Positions 30,168 to 37,712 of a DNA stretch of 64,000 nucleotides are shown here, piece by piece; the first letter of the stretch is position 1; every line of letters begins with the position of its first letter. This stretch comes from Candidatus Fermentibacterota bacterium (lineage in GTDB: Bacteria > Fermentibacterota > Fermentibacteria > Fermentibacterales > JCC-6): the NCBI GenBank assembly GCA_014728175.1, contig WJMA01000054.1:1-64000 (forward strand), written 5' to 3'. A model generated the notes under the pieces. It made no database searches, was not told the origin of the DNA, and worked only from the letters and a program-made list of their open reading frames with translations. The translations under genes were made by a program, and so were the position numbers.

Positions 30168-30719
30168 TCACTGTTGCGCGGCCCTGTTTACGGTGGCCGC
30201 CGGGGCCACCTGAAGACCGGGCTCGTCGAATCCGGCATCCGCGCATACGTCTATGGTCCTGATTATGTTGTCGTACCTGGTTTCCTCCACCGTCAAAATG
30301 GTGATCTTGCTGAAGTCTATGCTCGGATATGCCCTGGACAGCTCGTTGTAAACGTCGTTTATCTTCACCGCCAAAGAGTCGAAATCGTAGGTCAGGACCT
30401 CGCCCTCCGGCCTCTGTTCCCTAAAGGTGTAACAGACGTGCATGGTTCCGGCGGTGGTACCAATGAACATCTCCTGGCTGGTCATGATGACCTTGGGTTG
30501 AAGCCTTTCCTCCTCGCTTCTGGCCAGGTTGGTGGTGGCACCTGTCGCGCCTTGCCGTATTCCCTGGGTCGGGGCCATGGTTATGGTCGCTATCTCCAGG
30601 AAGGAAGCACTTAGCAGGAGGAAGGGAATGATGACGCAGAAGAGGTTCATCACCGGAAGCAGATCCAGTTGGGGAGGATGCTTCTTCCGGTGGCTCCTCT
30701 TGCTGGCAGCTTGCGCCAT
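30168..30719 (-). CDS. Second ExbD/TolR-like protein
   Basis: HPPQLDLLPVMNLFCVIIPFLLLSASFLEIATITM; Asp replaced by N in the TM position, neighbouring ExbB and ExbD. Confidence 0.7.
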   Translation of the reverse strand: MAQAASKRSHRKKHPPQLDLLPVMNLFCVIIPFLLLSASFLEIATITMAPTQGIRQGATGATTNLARSEEERLQPKVIMTSQEMFIGTTAGTMHVCYTFREQRPEGEVLTYDFDSLAVKINDVYNELSRAYPSIDFSKITILTVEETRYDNIIRTIDVCADAGFDEPGLQVAPAATVNRAAQQ

Positions 30720-31609
30720 CAGCTCTCCTTTCTCGCCTGAGCGAGCATGTTGATGACCATGACGGAGTAGCGGTCGATGTCATCGATCAGCCTGTCCGTC
30801 TTGGAGGTTATGAAGGAGTAGCCTATAAGCATGGGGATGGCCGAGATCAGTCCGAAGGCGGTGGTATGCATCGCCTGGGAGATACCGTTGGCCAGAAGGG
30901 TGCTCTTGGTCTCGGGGTCGGCATGAGCCACGGCGCTGAACGCCATGATCAGTCCGAATATCGTACCCAGGAGGCCCACCATGGTGGAGACGTTGGCCAG
31001 CATCGCCAGGTAAGGCGTCCGGGCATTCAGCCTGGGCAACTCGGCCAGCGCCATCTCGTCCACCGCGTTCTGGATGTCGCGCTCGGTTCCCCTGTAGTTC
31101 CGAAGCGCCGCTTCTATAATCCGGGCCAGCGGCGCGTCCTTCTGGGAGGCGGTAGCTATCGCTCCCTCGATGCTGCCCTTCCGTATTAGCTCGGCTATCC
31201 TGGCCATGAAGTTCTCGGGCTTCACGTTGGCCACGAAGAAGAGGAAGATGAACCGTTCGATGAAAATGGCAATGCCGGCCACCAGGAAGACCAGGATGAC
31301 CCACATCGCCTGCCTGCCCTTGCGGAAGAACTCGGCCACGGAGGCGAAGAAGCCCTGGTCCCCCACCTCGGCCTCTTCCTGAACTGCGGCCGTATCCAGA
31401 GGAGCGACGGCGGCCAGTGTGTCCTCTTCCTCACCGGGCTCTGCTATCGCCGACGTATCCGCGGCCAGGCTGTCCGCCGCCGTGGTATCCGCCGCCGCAC
31501 TGTCTGCAGCCATGCTGTCGGCGCCCGCCGGCTGGGCAAAGCACGCGTCGGGCATAACGAGCCCCAATACCAGTAGCATGACGAAAGGAATCAAGATTCG
31601 ACGCATCAA
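30719..31609 (-). CDS. MotA/TolQ/ExbB proton channel family protein with signal peptide and Ala/Asp-rich extension
   Basis: LAMLANVSTMVGLLGTIFGLIMAFSAVAHADPETKSTLLANGISQAMHTTAFGLISAIPMLIGYSFI is a canonical MotA/ExbB block. Confidence 0.92.
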   Translation of the reverse strand: MMRRILIPFVMLLVLGLVMPDACFAQPAGADSMAADSAAADTTAADSLAADTSAIAEPGEEEDTLAAVAPLDTAAVQEEAEVGDQGFFASVAEFFRKGRQAMWVILVFLVAGIAIFIERFIFLFFVANVKPENFMARIAELIRKGSIEGAIATASQKDAPLARIIEAALRNYRGTERDIQNAVDEMALAELPRLNARTPYLAMLANVSTMVGLLGTIFGLIMAFSAVAHADPETKSTLLANGISQAMHTTAFGLISAIPMLIGYSFITSKTDRLIDDIDRYSVMVINMLAQARKES

Positions 31610-31633
31610 GTCTCTCCTCTCATACGGAATTCT

Positions 31634-32116
31634 CTATCTGCCCCCCAGATCCAGGATGACGTTCGCCACCAGGTCGAGGCCGGCTATCACGCCGAATATC
31701 AGCCCCTGTTCCTCGTTGTCGGAGCTGTAGCTGTAGCCGGAAGCTCCGGCGAACGCAGCCACCGATCCGTACCTGACCCACCAAGGAAGTATATGCACAT
31801 GCTCACCCGAACCGAAAGTAGGCTCTCCCGCGAACGCTCCGGGATATATAGGGCTGACTACGTCCTCCAGGAAGCTTCGCTCCAAAAGAACGTTGCTGAG
31901 GTTGGGGGTGGTCTTGAGCATCAGGAATATGGCCTGTGGGGTCCGCAACTCGCCCCGGATGGTTATCTCCTCCAGTATTAGCCGGCCCTCTTCGTCGAAC
32001 TCGGCCTCCTGTGAGTAGGAGACGCTCCAGGCCAGAATCAACAGAGCGGTCAGCAATATCGGCAGGAAGGCACGACCTTCGTTTCGACCCCTTGCTAGAA
32101 CGGCCACAGAAAACAC
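31634..32116 (-). CDS. Hypothetical secreted protein
   Basis: Hydrophobic N-terminus (LPILLTALLILAWSVSYSQEAEFDEEG); lies inside a tightly packed co-oriented cluster. Confidence 0.55.
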   Translation of the reverse strand: MFSVAVLARGRNEGRAFLPILLTALLILAWSVSYSQEAEFDEEGRLILEEITIRGELRTPQAIFLMLKTTPNLSNVLLERSFLEDVVSPIYPGAFAGEPTFGSGEHVHILPWWVRYGSVAAFAGASGYSYSSDNEEQGLIFGVIAGLDLVANVILDLGGR

Positions 32117-35100
32117 CCCCCGCCCTCGCCTTCTTCCTCCTCGTACTCCGAAGGCTGCTCCTCTACTTCCTCACCGACCTGCTCGGGCTCTTCTTCCTCC
32201 TCCTCGGAGGGAGGCTGCTCCGTCTCGGGCTCCTCTGCGGCCTCGAAGCCCTCCTCGGTTTCCTCACCCTCTTCCGGCGCACCCTCCGTAGGCTCACCCG
32301 TGGTCGGTGCAGCCTCCTCGGTTTCGCTCACGTATCCTATCTCCGCCGGCATGCCGGGAGCAATGAGATCCAGGTGCTCCGCCGCCTTTTCCACCCATTC
32401 GTTGTCTATTCCAGAGGATACGGCCTTTTCCAGGGCGGTGCGGTAGACTTGCTGCGCCTGTTGCATCTTCGGTTCGTAGAAACGCGAATAGAGACTGTTG
32501 TAGAATTCGTCGACGGCGTTGGGATCGTCAGCTATCTCCGCCGGGGGATCCATGAAGGCGATAGCGTTTGCGAAGTCCTCGTAGAGCTCTCCCGCCCTTA
32601 CGCAGGCGGCCATGAAGTACACGTCGTTGCGATACTCCAAAGCCTTGCCGTACCATCTCTCGGCCTCCTGCATCAGCTGGGTCTTCCTCTGGGCCGTCTC
32701 GGTGGTGACTTCCAGGGCGTCGTAATCCTCGTAAGCCATCTCACCCAGGTAGAAGGCCGACTGAGCGGGGAAGAACGGATCGCCCGACCGGTGCTGATCG
32801 TAGACCTCTATGCAGTCCTGGAACATGTTTCTGGCCCTGGAGAAGGAACCCATGTCATACAGGTGCTTGCCGTACCTGCCGTAAACGTGGACCATCATAT
32901 CCGCCGAGCCGGTCCGCTCGGAGATGATCCTGTCGTACACGTTCACGGCCAGGTCCATCCTCTCGGCTTCCTCGTAGGCGACCGCGGCACTGTAGAGCGC
33001 CCTGCCCATGTCCTGGTAATTGGGGAACATGGAGTACGCCTCCAGGTAGGTGTCTCCGGCCATCTCGTTCCGACCCAGCTCTCTGGCCATATATGCGGCC
33101 CGGAGCATCCCCTTCGGGGCCAGCTCACTCTCGGGATATAGCTGCGCCAGGTCGCGGAAGACCCGTATGGCGTCCTCGATCGCTCCGGCCTTCCCGAAGG
33201 TCTCCCCCGCATCGTACAGGGCGTTGGGGGCTATTTCCGATTCGGGGTGATTCCTGGCCGATTCCTCGTACCTCTGGGCCGCGGCTATGAGACTGGAGGT
33301 ATCCTCGGACTCCGCCAAGGAGGAAGCATCGCGATAAGCGGCGGTGGCAGCCAGCAGCTCCACGTCCTCGCCCAGGTCTTCCCCGGTTCTGGCGGCGGTT
33401 TCCGAAGCGCGACTGTACCACTCCTCCGCATCGGAGTACATCTCTTCGGCCTCGTACGCCGCGGCTATGAACCTGGCCGACCTGGCCGCATAATCGCAAT
33501 TGGGGTACTGGTTGTACACGGTCGTGTACAGCTCTCTGGCCTGGTTGTACTTCTTGGCGTTGTACAGGTTGCCGGCGACCCCAAACAGGAACTGGGGCGC
33601 GTTCTCGCCCTGGGGGAAGCTTTCCACGTAGAAGTTGGTGGCCTCGATCTGTTTCTGCCTGACCTCCGCGCTGTCTATCCCCGGCTGCTCGTCGTAAGCG
33701 ATGAAATAGGAGCTCCAGGCATTGTTGGCCGCGTCCTCCCTGCGCTGCGAGGAAATACTGTCCCTGGCCACCGCCATGTAGGTGTCGCCGGCCTCCACGT
33801 AGTTGCCCAGAGCGTAGTAGGCGTCACCCAGCAGGAAACGGAAGTCGTAAGTGCTGCGGGAATCGCCGTACTCCTGCAGATATATCTCTATTCTGTCGGT
33901 CAACGACTCGTAGTAGGGGCGGGCCTGGGCCGGGGACTCCTTGGCCATCTCCACCGCCTGGTTGTGATAGAAGGCTATCGCCTGTTCCAGAGACGATCCC
34001 CTCAGGGAGTCTATAGCGGCCATGGACGCTTCCTCACCCACCTCCTGGGCCCACTCGCTCTGCTCCCCGTACTCGTCCACCAGGGCCTCTCTGGCCACCG
34101 CCGCCTGCTCGTGGTCGCCCATGCCCTCGTAGCAGACCGCTATGCGGGCCTGGAAGAAGGGAGCTCTCTGGTGATTCGGATGCCTGTTCAGCAAAGCCTC
34201 GTAGGAATCGATCGCGTCCGACCAGTAACCCTGCTCCCTGTAGAAGTCGGCCATATGCTTCAGCACCTCGAAGCTTACCTCCCGGTCACCGAAATCGTCG
34301 AGGAAGCTGGTGGCCATACTTACCGGGGGGCCCTTCTTCTGCTCCATGAAGTCGTGGGCTATGTACTCTACGGCCTCGTCCACCATGGCCCCGCCCCGGC
34401 GAGAGACGCCTAAAGAATCCATCAGCTGGCTGTCCTTTATCAGATAACCGAAGGTCGCGGCAGATTTCAGGTAATTGTTCAGCATGTACTCGGTCCAGGC
34501 CAGCTTGTACACACCGAGCTGGAAATGGTCGGGGTCCATTCCCGGGTAGTCCAGAACGTGCCGGTAGTACGCCCGGGCGCTGTCGAACTCGAAGCTGTCG
34601 AAGTAGTAATCGCCGGTCCTGATGTACGTTTCGGGTGCCAGCTCGCTGTTCGGCCACCTCTCCAGAAGGGTCTTGTACTTGCTTACCGCCTCCGTGGGGT
34701 CTCCCATCACGCTGAGGCAGTATCCGAGTGAGTAGAGCGCTACGTCCTCCACCTCGCTTCCGGGGTAGTTGGTCAGTACCCGCTGGTAAAGCTCGACCGA
34801 CCGCGAGTAATCCTCGGGAACGTAACCCTCCGCCTGGTCGAGCCGATCGAGGTAGTTGGCCTTGTCTATGTCGTAGTATAGCTGCGCCAGCCGCACCAGG
34901 ACGTCCGGGATGAACCTGGAGTCCGGAAAGCTGGCCATGTACTCCTCGAAGTAGGTGGCCGACTCCAGGGCCGCCTGTTGTATTCTGGCCTGCAGGGCCC
35001 TGGACTCCTCCTGTCGCTGCTGTATCAGAATCTCAGCCATGGTGGTGTCTTTCTGGGTGTAGGCCTCGTCGATCCTCTGGGCGTACATCCTTCCCAGGTA

Positions 35101-36612
35101 AGCGAGGGAGTCACGCTTCAGCTCCCTCTCCATGTACTTGGCGATGGCTATGCCGTAATTGGTTTCCTGTACCCAGTCGTGCTCCTGGGTCAGGCCGCTC
35201 TCGAACTGGGATGCCAGGTCCTGCAGGGCCAGGTGGATCCTGTTGACCTCCTCCTCCAGTCGCTGCAGCCGCTGTAGGTCTTGCGAGCTGCCCCTGCTCT
35301 CGGCGATGCGCTCTACCTCGTCAACGCTGACTGCCAGGGCCTTCGTGGACTCCCTGCTTCGGCTGATCAGCACGTTCAATTCTCTACGCAGGCTCTCCTG
35401 GTCTATGTCGACAGGCATGGCCAGCTCCGACTCCAGGTTGCTCATCTCCACGAAGAGCTGCCGCAGCTGGGCCTCCTCCTCCTCGATCAGCTCGACCAGC
35501 TCCAGATCTCCCTGGGTGTAGGCCTCTTCCTTCAGCTCGGCCAGACCCAGACGGATGCGTTCCAGTCGTTCCCGCTCGGCCTCGTACTGCTCGTTGGGAG
35601 ATGATCCGCCCGACAGCAGGATGTCGTAGTAGTCCTCACCGCTCAGGTTCTCGCGGAGAAGCCTCTCGTACTTGTGAATGGCTATGTCCAGATCTTCGGC
35701 TCCCAGGGCGCAGTTGGCCATCGCCAGCTCGAACTCGGATCGGAGATCGGACCCCGGAACCTCCTCCAGTACTCTCTCCGCGAGATTGTAGGCGTCCTGG
35801 TAGCTCTCCTGACGCATCAGCGTCCAGACCTTGCCCAACATGGCCACGTCGTAGTAGGAGCTGAAGGGAGATATCTTGTCGTAGTACTCAAGGGCCTCCT
35901 CGTACCTTCCCTCCTCCTCAACCAGGAGCTGGGCCAGCGCGATCCGGGCCCGGTCGGCAAGATCGGTTTCCTTCTTGCTGAAACCGGCATTCTCTATAAG
36001 GTCGATGAGAACCTGCCTGGCCATGTCGATGTTGCCTTCCTCGACGTAGCCGACTGCCTTCAGATACCGGCCTAGCTTCGCGTAGTCCGACCCCGGGGAC
36101 ACGTCGTCGAGCATCTGCCTGGACCGCTCGAACTGCCCGAGATTGTGGTGACAGAGAGCGCTTACGATCAGCGACAGGTCCAGGTGCTCGAAACCCGGAG
36201 ACTCCTCCCTAAGTCGTGTTCCGTACTCCAAGGCCTGGTCGAAGCTCTGGAGCTGGAACTCTATGAGCTCCAGTCTGAACAGGGACCTATCGTAATATCT
36301 GGAATCGGGGAAGCTCTCGACGACGGACTTGAAGGCGTCTCTAGCCCACACTATCGACCCGGAGGTGTACAGCTGCTCACCCAGCTCGAAGGCGCTCTGG
36401 GCACTGGCCATTATGGCCCTCTGGCGGCGCAGCTGAACCAGCTCCGCCTCTATCCTGGTGAGTCTTTGCTCCTCCCTGGCGATCTGCTCCTCGAGGTTGC
36501 GACGCTCCTGACGGGCCCTCTCCAGAAGAATGCTTACATCTTCGTCCTCCTGGGCGGCAACGGGAAGGACAACGGCCATCGCCAGCATAACCAGCAGACA
36601 GGATCTAACCAT
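32095..36612 (-). CDS. Very large TPR-repeat protein (about 1,500 aa), probably periplasmic or surface-associated
   Basis: Signal peptide; N-terminal coiled coil ERARQERRNLEEQIAREEQRLTRIEAELVQLRRQR; many TPR-like segments; acidic Glu-rich C-terminus. Confidence 0.85.
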   Translation of the reverse strand: MVRSCLLVMLAMAVVLPVAAQEDEDVSILLERARQERRNLEEQIAREEQRLTRIEAELVQLRRQRAIMASAQSAFELGEQLYTSGSIVWARDAFKSVVESFPDSRYYDRSLFRLELIEFQLQSFDQALEYGTRLREESPGFEHLDLSLIVSALCHHNLGQFERSRQMLDDVSPGSDYAKLGRYLKAVGYVEEGNIDMARQVLIDLIENAGFSKKETDLADRARIALAQLLVEEEGRYEEALEYYDKISPFSSYYDVAMLGKVWTLMRQESYQDAYNLAERVLEEVPGSDLRSEFELAMANCALGAEDLDIAIHKYERLLRENLSGEDYYDILLSGGSSPNEQYEAERERLERIRLGLAELKEEAYTQGDLELVELIEEEEAQLRQLFVEMSNLESELAMPVDIDQESLRRELNVLISRSRESTKALAVSVDEVERIAESRGSSQDLQRLQRLEEEVNRIHLALQDLASQFESGLTQEHDWVQETNYGIAIAKYMERELKRDSLAYLGRMYAQRIDEAYTQKDTTMAEILIQQRQEESRALQARIQQAALESATYFEEYMASFPDSRFIPDVLVRLAQLYYDIDKANYLDRLDQAEGYVPEDYSRSVELYQRVLTNYPGSEVEDVALYSLGYCLSVMGDPTEAVSKYKTLLERWPNSELAPETYIRTGDYYFDSFEFDSARAYYRHVLDYPGMDPDHFQLGVYKLAWTEYMLNNYLKSAATFGYLIKDSQLMDSLGVSRRGGAMVDEAVEYIAHDFMEQKKGPPVSMATSFLDDFGDREVSFEVLKHMADFYREQGYWSDAIDSYEALLNRHPNHQRAPFFQARIAVCYEGMGDHEQAAVAREALVDEYGEQSEWAQEVGEEASMAAIDSLRGSSLEQAIAFYHNQAVEMAKESPAQARPYYESLTDRIEIYLQEYGDSRSTYDFRFLLGDAYYALGNYVEAGDTYMAVARDSISSQRREDAANNAWSSYFIAYDEQPGIDSAEVRQKQIEATNFYVESFPQGENAPQFLFGVAGNLYNAKKYNQARELYTTVYNQYPNCDYAARSARFIAAAYEAEEMYSDAEEWYSRASETAARTGEDLGEDVELLAATAAYRDASSLAESEDTSSLIAAAQRYEESARNHPESEIAPNALYDAGETFGKAGAIEDAIRVFRDLAQLYPESELAPKGMLRAAYMARELGRNEMAGDTYLEAYSMFPNYQDMGRALYSAAVAYEEAERMDLAVNVYDRIISERTGSADMMVHVYGRYGKHLYDMGSFSRARNMFQDCIEVYDQHRSGDPFFPAQSAFYLGEMAYEDYDALEVTTETAQRKTQLMQEAERWYGKALEYRNDVYFMAACVRAGELYEDFANAIAFMDPPAEIADDPNAVDEFYNSLYSRFYEPKMQQAQQVYRTALEKAVSSGIDNEWVEKAAEHLDLIAPGMPAEIGYVSETEEAAPTTGEPTEGAPEEGEETEEGFEAAEEPETEQPPSEEEEEEPEQVGEEVEEQPSEYEEEEGEGGGCFLWPF

Positions 36613-36623
36613 ACGGTATGCCC

Positions 36624-37559
36624 TCAGTCACCTTCCTCGAGCAGGTCTCGAAGCCTCTGAAGCTCGGACTCGGCCGCTCTGCGTCTGTCCTCCAGCTCCT
36701 GCAATCGCTGACGGGCTCGCTCGATGCGCTGCCTTTCCCTCTCCAACTCCATCCGGCGGGCTCCGATCAGTGGTCCGAACTGGGAACGCAAACCCAGGGA
36801 GAATTTGGAGTTCTGCATCACGTCCTGTCGGTTCTGGTTCTCCGGAGGGAATACGGCCATCTCCAGCTCGGCCCATGCGAGCTGCAAGGTAAAGTACCTG
36901 CTTATCTCGTAGCTAGCCCCGAAGTTGAGATCGCGGCCATCCTGCTCCAGCCCTACCGTGATGACCTCGTTCGGGTAGTAGACCAACGAACCGAAAAGCC
37001 CGTGGGCTATCGAGCTGCCTATGCCCAACGCCCCGCTGTCAATCACCCCTACGAATCTGCCTATGCCCATGCCCAGGCTGGCGGTGGCGGGTAAACCCAC
37101 GATGTACCTAAGATCTTTGGACAATACACCGTAGGCGGACCAGTTCTGGGAATGAGCGTAAGAGTAGTACTCTCCGTCGACCTTGAAATGCTCTATGTAT
37201 TCCTCGCCGGAGATGTTCTCCAGCCCGATGGCAAAGGCGGGTACGTCTATCCCTTCCTGGAGTATCCTTACCTTTACGTTTCCACATACACCGCCGTCCC
37301 CGAGGTAGCTGACGCCTATCTGCCCGTAGTTGAACAGGCCTACGTCCAGATGCCCGGTAACCATAAAGTCGCTGTCGGAGGATCCGGAGGAGTCCTCAAC
37401 GGTGTAGGCCGAAGCTCCCAACTCGACCTCGACCTCGGTGTGATCGAGGATGTAAGCGTCCGGCGAATCGAATACGCCGCTCCTGGCGAAGGGCAGCGAG
37501 CCGGCCCAGGCGGAGCAGGAAACAACCAATAAAATAACAGCGATTTTATGCATACTCAA
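36624..37559 (-). CDS. Hypothetical outer-membrane-like protein with C-terminal coiled coil
   Basis: Signal peptide MHKIAVILLVVSCSAWAG; beta-rich middle; C-terminal ELERERQRIERARQRLQELEDRRRAAESELQRLRDLLEE. Confidence 0.6.
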   Translation of the reverse strand: MSMHKIAVILLVVSCSAWAGSLPFARSGVFDSPDAYILDHTEVEVELGASAYTVEDSSGSSDSDFMVTGHLDVGLFNYGQIGVSYLGDGGVCGNVKVRILQEGIDVPAFAIGLENISGEEYIEHFKVDGEYYSYAHSQNWSAYGVLSKDLRYIVGLPATASLGMGIGRFVGVIDSGALGIGSSIAHGLFGSLVYYPNEVITVGLEQDGRDLNFGASYEISRYFTLQLAWAELEMAVFPPENQNRQDVMQNSKFSLGLRSQFGPLIGARRMELERERQRIERARQRLQELEDRRRAAESELQRLRDLLEEGD

Positions 37560-37712
37560 GCCTCCCGAACGAGGATTGACCTCTCGTCGTTTTCGGCTAA
37601 TCGGCCCTTTACCTTATCAATTATTCGGTGCACCGTATGATCGGTCAACCTTAAAGGCACCGCCTTCCCGAGCTTCGCCCGCAGTTGACTTGTAACGTTT
37701 TCATCTCGTAGT

